Assembly (NCBI RefSeq): GCF_031451695.1
Contig: NZ_JARWAM010000004.1
Span: forward strand, 283,288-347,287
From: Franzmannia qiaohouensis
GTDB taxonomy: Bacteria; Pseudomonadota; Gammaproteobacteria; Pseudomonadales; Halomonadaceae
Direction: 5' to 3'
Length of the DNA stretch: 64,000 nucleotides
In this document: positions 46,219 through 55,314 of the stretch, piece after piece
Layout: each line of letters begins with the position of its first letter
How positions within the stretch are numbered: position 1 is the stretch's first letter
Position numbers and translations under genes: made by a program
The notes under the pieces: generated by a model
Databases searched by the model: none
Seen by the model: only the letters and a program-made list of their open reading frames with translations
What the model was told of the DNA's origin: nothing

Positions 46219-47189
46219 GCGAGCGCTCCCCCTGTATCGACGTCGTCGAGGCGACGCACACGGGTCTGTTGTTGGAGAGAAGAGAGATCCTCGGCGTGGA
46301 CGTTGCCCACCCCGAGGTGACGAACCGATTCCGCCGACAGCGCCGTGGCGAACGCCAGGGTCTGCGGCGCTGCATGGCCTTCGAGCAGGCCGTGCAGCAT
46401 GCCCGCAACCAGGGTGTCGCCGGCGCCTACGGTGCTGGCCACCGCCACTCGCGGCGGGGTGGCCAGCCAGCTGCCGCGCCGGCTGACCCACAGCACGCCG
46501 TCGGCGCCGGCGGAGATCAGCGCCTCCTCGACGCCGGCGGCGTGCAGCCTCAGCGCCGCGGCCAGCCGTTCGGCCGGGGTGTCCAGCGCCCGGCCGGCCC
46601 AGTCGGCGAGTTCCACCTCATTGGGCTTGACCGCGGTGGGCCCCGCCTCGATGGCGGCCCGCAGCGCCGCCCCGCTGGTGTCGACCCACACCGGCAGGCC
46701 GTGCTCGCGCAGCCGCACCACCAGCGCGGCGAGATCCTCGGCGGCGATCCCCGGCGGCAGGCTGCCGCCGATCAGCACCACATCGGGGCGCGCCTCGCGG
46801 TCGCTGGCCAGGGCATCGAGGCGCTCGATCAGCGCACTTAAGGCCGCGGTGTCGATCTCCAGTCCCGGCCCGTTGATGTCGGTGACCCGGCCGTCATGCT
46901 CGGCAACCTTGGCATTGATGCGCGTCTCGCCGGCCACGCGCAGGAAGTCATCCTCCACGCCCATGGCCTCGAAGGCGCGCAGGAAGGGGCCGTCGTTGGC
47001 AGCGCCAAGAAAGCCCGAGACGCGTACCCGGTGGCCGAGGGCCGCCAGCACACGCGCCACGTTGACGCCCTTGCCGGCGGCTTCGAGGTGGGTGGCATCG
47101 GTGCGGTTGACCTGCCCCAGTGCCAGGCGCGGCAGGCTGATCGCCAGGTCCAGCGCCGGGTTGAGGCTGAGGGTGAGGATATTGGCCAT
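46215..47189 (-). CDS. fruK: 1-phosphofructokinase
   Basis: A 324-residue PfkB-family kinase that converts fructose-1-phosphate to fructose-1,6-bisphosphate. The N-terminus ILTLSLNPALDLAI, the substrate region AAGKGVNVARVLAALGH and the anion-hole/catalytic motif STVGAGDTLVAGMLHGLLEG (catalytic Asp) are intact. It joins fruB by TGATG and fruA by ATGA, so the three products are translationally linked. The last residues are variable and outside the fold. Confidence 0.93.
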   Translation of the reverse strand: MANILTLSLNPALDLAISLPRLALGQVNRTDATHLEAAGKGVNVARVLAALGHRVRVSGFLGAANDGPFLRAFEAMGVEDDFLRVAGETRINAKVAEHDGRVTDINGPGLEIDTAALSALIERLDALASDREARPDVVLIGGSLPPGIAAEDLAALVVRLREHGLPVWVDTSGAALRAAIEAGPTAVKPNEVELADWAGRALDTPAERLAAALRLHAAGVEEALISAGADGVLWVSRRGSWLATPPRVAVASTVGAGDTLVAGMLHGLLEGHAAPQTLAFATALSAESVRHLGVGNVHAEDLSSLQQQTRVRRLDDVDTGGALA

Positions 47190-50056
47190 CAGCGCGCCTC
47201 CAGAGCGTCGCGTACCGCCTCGCTGGTGGCCTGGGCCAGCGCCAGCTCGGCCTGGGCGCGGGCCTCGGCGAGGTCGATATCGCGCAGCCGCGCCTTGACC
47301 AGCGGCACCTGGCGGGCGCTGACCGACAACTCATCGACGCCCAGGCCGACCAGCACCGGCACCGCCGTGGCGTCCGAGGCCAGCTCGCCGCATACCCCGA
47401 CCCACTTGCCCTGGGCGTGGGCGGCCTCGACGGTCATCTGGATCAGCCGCAGCACCGCCGGGTGCAGGCCATCGGCCTGGGCCGAGAGTTCAGGGTGGCC
47501 ACGGTCGATGGCCAGGGTGTACTGGGTCAGGTCGTTGGTGCCCACCGAGAAGAAATCGACCTCGGCGGCCAGGCTTGGTGCCAGCAGCGCGCTGGATGGC
47601 ACCTCGATCATGACGCCCAGCTGCACATCGGTGGCACGCTCAGTGGCAGGCAGCTCGGCCAGCAGGCGGTCGTAGATCGCCTTGGCCTGGCGGAACTCGG
47701 CGATGTCCTTGACCATCGGCAGCATGATCCGCAGCGGCGTACCTACGGCGGCAATCAGCAGCGCACGCAGCTGGGTCTCCAGCACCTCCGGCTGGGTCAG
47801 CGCCAGGCGTATACCGCGCAGGCCCAGGAAGGGGTTGTCCTCCTGGGGTAGCGGCCAGTACGGCAGCGGCTTATCGCCGCCGACATCGAGGGTGCGCGCC
47901 ACCAGCGGCCGCCCCTCGAGGGCGGTGATCGCCTCGCGATACTCCGCGATCTGGGTGTCGAGATCCGGGGCGCTGGCATGCGCCATGAACAGGAATTCGG
48001 TACGCAGCAGGCCGATGCCTTCGGCGCCGCGCTCGACGGCATCCGCGGCGTGGGCGGTATTGCCGAGGTTGGCGGCGACCTCGACGCGCTGGCCGTCGCG
48101 GGTGCGCCCCTCGTCGAAGCGCGCCTCCCAGGCCGCGCGCTCCCGTGCCTCATGCTCCTTGAGGCGCAGCTCGGCGCGGCTGCGCCGCTCCGCCGACGGC
48201 GCCGGAATCACCCGTCCGCGCTCGCCATCGAGGATCATCTCGACGCCGTTATCGAGGCTCAGCACGCGCTCCCCCGCGCCGACCACCGCCGGGATACCCA
48301 ATGCGCGGGCAAGGATCGCGCTGTGGGCGGTGGCGCCACCGCGGGCGGTGAGCAGGCCGCGCACCCGCGAAGTATCTAGGCGCGCCACATCGGAGGGGCC
48401 CAGGTCGTCGGCGACCAGGATATAGGGGTGCGCTGGCGGCTCGGGCAGCGTGACCTGGCAGAGGATGCCCAGCACCCGGCGCCCTACGTCGCGCAGATCG
48501 GCGGCGCGCTCGGCCAGCAGTCGGTCGGCGAGCATCTCCTGGGCGTGGGCGGCGGTGTCGATGGCGTCCCACCAGGCCGCCTCCGCCGAGAGCCCATCGT
48601 CGATGGCGTCGCGGGCCGCCTGGTGCAGCTCGGGGTCGTCGAGCATCTCCTCGTGCATCGACAGGATCTCGGCGACCTCGCCGCCCGGCGCGCGTTTGAC
48701 CAGCGCTTCGAGCTGCGTCTGGCCCTCGGCGATGGCCTGCTCGAGGCGCGGAATCTCGTGACTGGCTCCCTGGCCCTGGCGCGGATAGTCGAAGCGCGGC
48801 GTGCGCATCACAAACAGCGGCGCGATGGCCAGGCCCGGCGAGGCGGCCACCGCCTGATGCGCGGTATCGGCAGGCAGCGGCGCCTGCCTGGGTGCTGTGG
48901 CAGAGGCGACGGCGGCGTGCTCGCGGCCCTCGTCGAAGGGCGCCACCTTCTCGCCGAGCCCGGCGCTGACCGCCTCACAGACCGCCGCCAGCGCCGTTTC
49001 AGCGCCCTGGCCCTCGGCCGAAAACTGCAGCATCTGGCCGCGCCGCGCGCCGAGGCCAATGACCTTGGTCAGGCTCGCCGCAGACACCGCCGCAGCGCCG
49101 CCCTCGGCCAGCCGCACCTTGATCGCCAGCGGCTGGGCGCGGGCTACCTGCACCAGCTGCTTGGCGGGCCGCGCGTGCAGACCGTGGGCGTTGAGCACCC
49201 GCACCTTGGCGGTCTGCGCCGTCGCCGACTCGCCGGCCAGGCGTGCCAGCACCTCGGCCTCGCCGAGCTCCGCCAGGGTTTCGCCGGCGCCGCTATCGAG
49301 CAGCGCCACCAGGCGCTCCAGCAGCGGCCGATGCGCCTCGCCCTGGGCCGCCAGGCAGAACACGCCGTTTACCGCCCCCTGAGCCGAGGCCAGCGGGGCT
49401 TCCGGCGTGGCCAGGGCCAGCGCCGGCTGGCTGACGCCGCGCTCGGCGCTGGCCAGCCACAGCCCCTGTCCCAGCGGCTGAGGGCTGGCGGCGGCAATCG
49501 CCGCGACGAACTCGCTGGCCACGCAGCCCGCCTGGCGCAGCCGCGCAGCGCCGGCCAGCGCCAGCTCCGCCGCATCATGACCGGGGAACCCCAGACACAG
49601 CGTTGCGGCGTCCATCCGTGCCTCGACCACCGCCTTGGAGAGCAGCGCGGCGACCTCGCCGCGGTCACTCGCCGCCGCCAGCCGTTCGGCGACGCCGTCG
49701 CGGTCGAGGACGTGGGTCAACTGGCGCAGGATATCGAGGTGCTCGTCGTTCTGGGCGGCGATGCTGACCAGCACATGGACGCGATTGCCGTCGTGCCACT
49801 CGACGCCGCGGGGAAACTGCAGCACGCGCACCCCGGTGCGCTTGACGTGCTGACGGCTCTCCGGGGTGCCGTGGGGAATGGCAATGGCGTTGCCGAGGAA
49901 GGTCGACGACTGCGCCTCGCGGGCGTGCAGCCCCTGGCGGTAGCCGGCATCCACCAGCCCCGCCGTCTGCAGGGCCTGGGCAGCGGCATCGAGTGCCTCA
50001 CGCCAGTCACGCGCCTGGCAATCGAGAAGAATGTCGTCCTGGCCGAGTGTCAGCAT
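47189..50056 (-). CDS. fruB: PTS fructose multiphosphoryl transfer protein (EIIA-HPr-EI fusion)
   Basis: A 955-residue fusion; ATG 50056 has AGGAGG six bases upstream. EIIA comes first (residues 1-145) with its phosphorylated His62 in AIPHGTPES. A degenerate EIIA-like middle region follows (about 150-275). The HPr domain (about 284-370) has its active His294 in NAHGLHARPA, and a full EI (about 400-955) has its phosphohistidine H578 in ARGGATAHSAILARALGIPAVVG. This single chain carries phosphate from phosphoenolpyruvate to FruA, making the fructose system independent of separate HPr and EI proteins. It is first in the operon and divergent from fruR. Confidence 0.95.
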   Translation of the reverse strand: MLTLGQDDILLDCQARDWREALDAAAQALQTAGLVDAGYRQGLHAREAQSSTFLGNAIAIPHGTPESRQHVKRTGVRVLQFPRGVEWHDGNRVHVLVSIAAQNDEHLDILRQLTHVLDRDGVAERLAAASDRGEVAALLSKAVVEARMDAATLCLGFPGHDAAELALAGAARLRQAGCVASEFVAAIAAASPQPLGQGLWLASAERGVSQPALALATPEAPLASAQGAVNGVFCLAAQGEAHRPLLERLVALLDSGAGETLAELGEAEVLARLAGESATAQTAKVRVLNAHGLHARPAKQLVQVARAQPLAIKVRLAEGGAAAVSAASLTKVIGLGARRGQMLQFSAEGQGAETALAAVCEAVSAGLGEKVAPFDEGREHAAVASATAPRQAPLPADTAHQAVAASPGLAIAPLFVMRTPRFDYPRQGQGASHEIPRLEQAIAEGQTQLEALVKRAPGGEVAEILSMHEEMLDDPELHQAARDAIDDGLSAEAAWWDAIDTAAHAQEMLADRLLAERAADLRDVGRRVLGILCQVTLPEPPAHPYILVADDLGPSDVARLDTSRVRGLLTARGGATAHSAILARALGIPAVVGAGERVLSLDNGVEMILDGERGRVIPAPSAERRSRAELRLKEHEARERAAWEARFDEGRTRDGQRVEVAANLGNTAHAADAVERGAEGIGLLRTEFLFMAHASAPDLDTQIAEYREAITALEGRPLVARTLDVGGDKPLPYWPLPQEDNPFLGLRGIRLALTQPEVLETQLRALLIAAVGTPLRIMLPMVKDIAEFRQAKAIYDRLLAELPATERATDVQLGVMIEVPSSALLAPSLAAEVDFFSVGTNDLTQYTLAIDRGHPELSAQADGLHPAVLRLIQMTVEAAHAQGKWVGVCGELASDATAVPVLVGLGVDELSVSARQVPLVKARLRDIDLAEARAQAELALAQATSEAVRDALEAR

Positions 50057-50166
50057 GAGCTGCCTCCTGGTGATGCCTCGCCCGTCTCGGGCAAGGAGCA
50101 GATAATTGCGCGGGTGGCGAGACGTTTGACGCGCCTGATCTGAAGCGCTACATGTTATAGCCACAA

Positions 50167-50180
50167 GCTGAATCGTGTCA
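50167..50180. promoter_or_regulatory. Candidate FruR/Cra operator between fruB and fruR
   Basis: GCTGAATCGTGTCA differs at one position from the degenerate Cra consensus (GCTGAAWCGNTTCA-like). It lies in the 264-nt fruB-fruR intergenic region, 111 nt before the fruB start. Confidence 0.55.
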
Positions 50181-50320
50181 CCGCACATTAATGACAATGC
50201 TGGATCGAGAACACGCTTTAATCAAGCCACGATGGCTACGACTTTGGCAGGGGGTCTAAGGCCACATCGGTGGCGTAGAATAAGGAAAATCGACGCATGC
50301 CCAATCCAAGGAAACCCGTC

Positions 50321-51331
50321 ATGACCCTAGCCGAAATCGCCCGCCTGGCCGGCGTCTCGCGCACCACGGCAAGCTACGTGATCAACGGCCGGGCCAAGGA
50401 GCGACGCATCAGCCAGGACACGGTCGACAAGGTCATGGCCGTTGTCGAGCGTCACCATTACCGCATCGATGCCCAGGCCGCCGCGCTGCGGCGCGGCGCC
50501 AGCCGCACCCTGGGATTGATCATTCCCGACCTGGAGAACGCCAGCTATGCGCGGCTTGCCAAGCGTCTCGAGCGCGGCGCCCGGGAGCGTGGCTACCAGT
50601 TGCTGATCGTCGGCTCCGACGACGACCCGGAGAGCGAGCGCGAACTGGCCCGGGCACTGCGTGCGCAGCGCTGTGACGCGCTGATCGTCGCCAGCTGCCT
50701 GGCCATGGACGACCCTTTCTACGCCGAGCTGATGGAGACGGGGCTGCCGGTCATCGCCGTCGACCGCGCCATGGATCCGGCGCGCTTTGTCAGCGTGGTC
50801 AGCAACAACCAGTCCGCCGCCCATACCCTAACCCACTCGGTGCTGGCTCCCGAGGTGGGTCGCATCGCCTGGTTCGACGCCGTGCCACGGCTGTCGATCA
50901 GCGTCGAACGGCGCGCCGGTTTCCAGCAGGCGCTAGCCGACGCGCGCGCCCAGGCGGTGACCTACAGCGCGGCACGCTACGAGCGCGGCGAGGGGGCAAG
51001 GCTGATGCGTCAGCTGCTCGACGACCACGGCCTGCCCGATGCCCTGGTCACCGCCTCGTATACCTTGCTCGATGGTGTGTTCGACGTGCTGCTCGAGCAG
51101 GGCAGCCTGCCCCAGCGACTGCGCCTGGCAACCTTCGGCGACGACCGGCTGCTGGATTTCCTGCCGCTGCCGGTCAATTCACTGCCCCAGGACCATGCGC
51201 GCATCGCCGAGCTGACCCTCAACCGCGCCCTGGCCGCCTGCCAGGACGACTATCGCCCCGGTCAGGACGTGGTCGAGCGCAGCCTGCGCCAGCGCCTGCC
51301 GCAGCTGGTGAGCAACCCACAAATGGTATAG
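50321..51331 (+). CDS. fruR: Catabolite repressor/activator FruR (Cra), LacI family
   Basis: A 336-residue regulator. I choose ATG 50321, whose product MTLAEIARLAGVSRTTASYVINGRAKERRISQDTVDKVMAVVERHHY aligns with the start of E. coli Cra. An in-frame ATG at 50297 also has an AAGGAA. The effector domain includes LGLIIPDLENASYARLAKRLERGARERGYQLLI and the Cra-like LATFGDDRLLDFLPLPVNSLPQ. Cra is released from DNA by fructose-1-phosphate, the product of FruA transport, so this gene probably represses fruBKA. A -10-like TATAGAAT overlaps its stop codon. Confidence 0.92.
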   Translation: MTLAEIARLAGVSRTTASYVINGRAKERRISQDTVDKVMAVVERHHYRIDAQAAALRRGASRTLGLIIPDLENASYARLAKRLERGARERGYQLLIVGSDDDPESERELARALRAQRCDALIVASCLAMDDPFYAELMETGLPVIAVDRAMDPARFVSVVSNNQSAAHTLTHSVLAPEVGRIAWFDAVPRLSISVERRAGFQQALADARAQAVTYSAARYERGEGARLMRQLLDDHGLPDALVTASYTLLDGVFDVLLEQGSLPQRLRLATFGDDRLLDFLPLPVNSLPQDHARIAELTLNRALAACQDDYRPGQDVVERSLRQRLPQLVSNPQMV

Positions 51332-51385
51332 AATATTCAACACATGGGCGCCGCGGCGACAGCGCCCAATACGTGAATACCGGCA

Positions 51386-51426
51386 TCCACCGCCCAGGCA
51401 TGACTTGTCTGGGCGGTGGATTTTTT
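51386..51426 (+). terminator. Strong terminator-like hairpin between fruR and the CDF gene
   Basis: A 12-bp stem (51386-51397 with 51409-51420) around an 11-nt loop, then six T. It lies 38 nt before the CDF start and downstream of a -10-like box, so it may end fruR or act in the CDF leader. Confidence 0.88.
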
Positions 51427-51464
51427 GATGCCGCGTCGCCAGACTCATATCCACGGGTGACACC

Positions 51465-52370
51465 ATGAACGCTTATCTTGAACAGCGTGCGCTGAAAATC
51501 TCCACCGCCATGACCCTGCTGGTGGCAAGCCTGGGGGTGGCCTTCGGGCTACTCTCGGGGTCGCGCTCGATTCTCTTCGACGGGGTCTTCTCGACCATCG
51601 ATGCCGCCATGTCGCTGCTGGCACTATTCGTCTCGCGGCTAGTGATGAAGGAGTCCAGCCAGCGCTTCCAGCTCGGCTACTGGCACTTCGAACCGATGGT
51701 CGCGGCACTCAACGGCTCGATCCTGCTGCTGCTATGCTTCTACGCCTTTCTCAACGCCGTCAGCGGGTTGATGGAGGGCGGCCGCGAACTGGCCTTCGAT
51801 GTGGCGATCGGCTATGCGGTCATCGTCTGCGCGGCCTGCTACGGCATGTTCTTCTTCGAGCGCCGCCTCAATCGCCGCGCGCGTTCGGAGTTCGTGCGCA
51901 TCGACACCCAGGGCTGGCTGATGGCGGCGCTGATCACCAGCGCCCTGCTGGTGGCCTTCATCGCCGCCCTGCTGATGCAGGACACTGCCCTGGCGGCGTG
52001 GACACCCTACGTCGATTCGGCGCTGCTGGCGGTATTGACGCTGTGCTTCATGCCGGTGCCGATCGGTATCGTGCGCCGCGCCATGGGCGAAATCATGATG
52101 ATCGCGCCGCCGGCACTGGATGCCGAGGTGCATGCGGCGATGGCACCGGTCATGCGGCGTGACGGACTGCTGGAGTATTCGAGCCACGTGGCCAAGAGCG
52201 GCCGAGTGCATACCATCGAGATCCACCTGCTGACCACGCCTGAGTTTGCCCGCGATGCAGGCGTGGCTCGGCTCGACGAGATCCGCGAGGAGATCGCCTC
52301 GCGGCTGAGCATCCCCGGCGAGCAGCGCTGGTTCACGCTATCGTTCACCGCCGAGCGGCGCTGGCTATGA
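51465..52370 (+). CDS. Cation diffusion facilitator family transporter, non-canonical metal site
   Basis: A 301-residue membrane protein with six helices and a C-terminal cytosolic domain (residues about 205-301), as in CDF metal/proton antiporters. The helix-2 region reads LFDGVFSTIDAAMS (D39, D46) rather than DxxxD. The helix-5 equivalent near D147 reads RIDTQGWLMA and lacks the His of the usual HxxxD. Zinc-type ligands are therefore incomplete; iron, manganese or another cation, or a changed role, is possible. The start at 51465 is preceded by GGGTG. Its stop overlaps the end of the kinase gene by six bases, tail to tail. Confidence 0.82.
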   Translation: MNAYLEQRALKISTAMTLLVASLGVAFGLLSGSRSILFDGVFSTIDAAMSLLALFVSRLVMKESSQRFQLGYWHFEPMVAALNGSILLLLCFYAFLNAVSGLMEGGRELAFDVAIGYAVIVCAACYGMFFFERRLNRRARSEFVRIDTQGWLMAALITSALLVAFIAALLMQDTALAAWTPYVDSALLAVLTLCFMPVPIGIVRRAMGEIMMIAPPALDAEVHAAMAPVMRRDGLLEYSSHVAKSGRVHTIEIHLLTTPEFARDAGVARLDEIREEIASRLSIPGEQRWFTLSFTAERRWL

Positions 52371-54542
52371 GGTTTCGCTAGCCGGCCAGCGCCGCTCCAG
52401 CGCTGCCAGCGACGGCGCCAGGCAGTGCCGCAGCATCTCCAGCGCGGCCTGGCACGGCGCCTGCTGCGCAGCAGCCTGCTCGAGGCGCTGCGCCGCCGCT
52501 GCCAGCCGCCCCAGCCCCAGGCTGCCGGCCTCGCCCTTGATCAGGTGGGCCAGCTGGACGATGTGCGGCAGATCGCCGCTCGCCTGGGCCGCCGCCAGCT
52601 CGTCGAGCCGCGCCGGCATATTGGACTGCAACAGCGCCAGCAGCGAGCGGCGATCCCTCAGCGGCAGACTCGCCTCCAACTCATGCAGGGCGTCGTCGTC
52701 GAGCCACGCCGATGCCTCGCCATCGTCACCCGCCGGCACCGCCGCGGCGCGCCTTGGTTCACCGGGCAGGTGGCGTTCGAGCGCCGCCAGTAGCGTCTCG
52801 CGGAACAGCGGCTTGGCCAGGTAGCCATCCATGCCGGCCTCGCGGCAGCGCGCCTGGTCACCGTCCAGCGCCCCAGCAGTCATCGCTACGATCGGCACTT
52901 GCCGCGTCCAGCCATCGCGCTGACGTAGCGCGCGGGTCACTGCCAGTCCATCCATGTCGGGCATCTGCACGTCCATGAAGATCAGTGCGAAGCGCTGCGC
53001 CTCACAGCATGCCAGGGCTTCGTGCCCGCTACCCGCCAGCGTGACCCGGCAGCCCAGCTGCTCGAGCATGGCCACCGCCACCTGCTGATTGATCGGGTTG
53101 TCCTCGACCAGCAGCAGCGATGCCCCGACGCTCGCCGTGGAGTCAGCCGGCTGACTGACCGACGGCGCCTCATCGCCTGCCGCCGCCGACTGCAGCGGCA
53201 AGCGCAGCCAGAAACGACTGCCCTGCCCCGGCTGGCTGGTAAAGTCGATCTCACCGCCCATCGCACTGGCCAGCTGCTTGCAGATCGCCAGCCCCAGGCC
53301 GCTGCCGCCGAAGCGCCGCGCGGTGGAGGCGTCACCCTGGCGGAAAGGCTCGAACAGCGCCTCACGCTGAGCGTCGTCGATGCCGCAGCCCTGGTCGCTG
53401 ACGCTGATCTCGAGCTGCCCACTCGCACAGCGCTGGGCGGCCACCACCACCTCGCCGGCGGCGGAAAACTTGATGGCATTGGAGAGCAGGTTGAGGATCA
53501 CCTGATTGATGCGTCCAGGGTCACCGTAGAGGCGCGCCGGCAGCTGCGGGTCGCACTCGCTGCGCAGCGTCAGCGACTTGGCGCTGGCCTGGGGGTCGAA
53601 CAGCGCCACCGCCCGCGTCAACAGCTCGCGCAGGTCGTAGTCGGTGTGCTCCAGCTCGAGGCGGCCGGCCTCGATTCTGGAGAAGTCGAGAATGTCGTTG
53701 ATCAACCCCAGCAGCAGCCCGCCGCTCTCGTGAATGGTTGCCGCATAGTGCCGCGAGGTGGCATCCAACGGCCGCTCGCGCAGCAGTTCACTCATGCCGA
53801 TCACGCCATTCAGCGGGGTGCGAATCTCGTGGCTGACCGTGGCCAGGAACTCGCTCTTGGCCTGGCTGGCCGCCTCGGCACGCCGTGCGGCGATCTCGAG
53901 CTCGCCGCTGAGCGCTTCGGTGGCGCGCCGCGCCGCGGCGCTCTCGCGCGCCTCGCGGAACAGGAACACCACCACCAGTGCGGCGGCGGCACTCATTGCC
54001 ACGATCAGCGCCAGCAGCAGCCGGTAGAGGGCCTGCAGCTGCTGGCGATCGCGGGTGGTGGTATCGGCGAGGTGGGCATTGATCGCCACGATCAGTTCCT
54101 CGCTGTAGCCGCTGAGGGTCGCCAGCCGCGCATCCAGCGCCGCGCGGTCGCCGTTCTGGAGCGAGAAGTCATCGCGGTAGAGCTGCGTATCGATGGCATC
54201 GACCTGTTCGATGATCGACGCCATCAGCGACGCGGCTCGCGGAATGGTGTCGAGCAGCTCGGCGAGCTCACCGCGGCGCAGCAGGTTGACGCGGCTGTAC
54301 ATCAGCTCGAAGCGCAGGCGCAGGTCGCTGAGATCGTCCTGCGCGGTGGGGCGGGCCAGCTGCGAACGCATCTGGATCGCCTCACGATCGAGCTTGTAGG
54401 CCGCCCAGGCGGTATCGCCACCAACGCTCTGCGCCAGGCTGTCCTGACGCCACAGCACCAGGCCCGCCACGGCGATGGCGGCAACGAAGAACAGCAGCGC
54501 GGCAATCGCGCCGAGCTTGAGACGGCCAGGATAGCGCAGCAT
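52365..54542 (-). CDS. Membrane hybrid histidine kinase with receiver and HPt domains
   Basis: A 725-residue sensor; ATG 54542 has GAGGA upstream, and an in-frame ATG at 54617 would overlap the previous gene. Two helices (residues about 10-32 and 172-194) enclose a helical periplasmic domain of about 140 residues. The kinase His is in SEFLATVSHEIRTPLNGVIGMSELL, the N-box in NLLSNAIKFS and the ATP lid in GGSGLGLAICKQLA. The receiver Asp is in LIFMDVQMPDMDG. The C-terminal HPt His is in LAHLIKGEAGSLGLGRL. It contains the whole ArcB-like relay except a DNA-binding output, which must be elsewhere. It follows a small exported protein by 44 nt, likely its periplasmic partner. Confidence 0.9.
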   Translation of the reverse strand: MLRYPGRLKLGAIAALLFFVAAIAVAGLVLWRQDSLAQSVGGDTAWAAYKLDREAIQMRSQLARPTAQDDLSDLRLRFELMYSRVNLLRRGELAELLDTIPRAASLMASIIEQVDAIDTQLYRDDFSLQNGDRAALDARLATLSGYSEELIVAINAHLADTTTRDRQQLQALYRLLLALIVAMSAAAALVVVFLFREARESAAARRATEALSGELEIAARRAEAASQAKSEFLATVSHEIRTPLNGVIGMSELLRERPLDATSRHYAATIHESGGLLLGLINDILDFSRIEAGRLELEHTDYDLRELLTRAVALFDPQASAKSLTLRSECDPQLPARLYGDPGRINQVILNLLSNAIKFSAAGEVVVAAQRCASGQLEISVSDQGCGIDDAQREALFEPFRQGDASTARRFGGSGLGLAICKQLASAMGGEIDFTSQPGQGSRFWLRLPLQSAAAGDEAPSVSQPADSTASVGASLLLVEDNPINQQVAVAMLEQLGCRVTLAGSGHEALACCEAQRFALIFMDVQMPDMDGLAVTRALRQRDGWTRQVPIVAMTAGALDGDQARCREAGMDGYLAKPLFRETLLAALERHLPGEPRRAAAVPAGDDGEASAWLDDDALHELEASLPLRDRRSLLALLQSNMPARLDELAAAQASGDLPHIVQLAHLIKGEAGSLGLGRLAAAAQRLEQAAAQQAPCQAALEMLRHCLAPSLAALERRWPASETS

Positions 54543-54586
54543 TACAACGTCCTCACGCCGCTGAGCGCTGGCGTGGCGCCCCGCGC

Positions 54587-55108
54587 TCAATCGGCATGGA
54601 TATTGACCACTTGCCACACCGAGCGGAAACGGATCGTCTCGTTGTGCAGCTCGGGGTGGTCATCGAACGGATAGAGTACGAAGATCGGGCCGTAGTCGCG
54701 AATCGGCATCGGCTCACCGTTGCGCGTCAGCGCCAGGATCACGTCGTAGTCGTGGAAATTGGCGACCGGTATGTCGGCGGCGAAGTCGTTCAACGCGCGC
54801 ACCCGTACCGACTCGCTGTCGGCGCCCACCGCTTCCAGCAGGGCGCGTGCCAGCGGCCCCTCGAAGACATTCGGGCCGTCGGTCCAGGGCGTATGGGTCT
54901 CTATCACTTTGGCGGGCAGCGACGTCAACATAGCAAAATCGAAGTGAGCCTCGTCGCCGACGTTGGTATGAGCAATATTGCCCGTGACCGTGAGGATCAC
55001 CTCGCCCTGCGGGCTAGGCAGGGCCCATGCCGTCAACGGCAGGACGCACAACAGCACGGCCATTGGCAGCCGGCTGGCGGAGGGTGACAGGCGGTGGCGA
55101 ATGCGCAT
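54587..55108 (-). CDS. Small exported sulfite-oxidase-fold (molybdopterin-binding-like) protein without cysteine
   Basis: A 173-residue protein; ATG 55108 with AGAGG is preferred over ATGs upstream. A signal peptide ends near TAWA (residue about 30). The mature domain shows the core of the oxidoreductase molybdopterin-binding family: GEVILTVTGNI, LTSLPAKVIETHTPWTDGPNVFEGPLARALLEAVGA, VRALNDFAADIPVANFHDYDVILALTRNGEPMPIRDYGPIFVLYPFD. Catalytic members coordinate molybdenum through a Cys, but the mature chain has none. It is therefore more likely a ligand- or cofactor-binding sensor than an enzyme. It lies directly upstream of the hybrid kinase on the same strand. Confidence 0.8.
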   Translation of the reverse strand: MRIRHRLSPSASRLPMAVLLCVLPLTAWALPSPQGEVILTVTGNIAHTNVGDEAHFDFAMLTSLPAKVIETHTPWTDGPNVFEGPLARALLEAVGADSESVRVRALNDFAADIPVANFHDYDVILALTRNGEPMPIRDYGPIFVLYPFDDHPELHNETIRFRSVWQVVNIHAD

Positions 55109-55314
55109 TGGGGCCTCTTGCATACAAACGTTTTTATGATCGCACGCCCGACGACGCACCTTGCCGTCATCAGTGTCGTGAAGGCCTTCCTTTGCACTGT
55201 TCGCACTGCTTATTGATCCGTCGCACTATTTTGCCATATTCCCTAGGGTAGAATCTCGTGGTAGCCGACTCCCACCGGCATACTGGACGACACCCAGACC
55301 ACAGGAGAGGTCTC

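Noticed and set aside
51340..51464. Known manganese (yybP-ykoY) riboswitch before the CDF gene
   Set aside because: I could not find the conserved loop sequences of that class; only simple hairpins and a terminator are present.
54587..55108. A functional sulfite oxidase-type molybdoenzyme
   Set aside because: The mature protein has no cysteine to coordinate molybdenum and is much shorter than catalytic family members.
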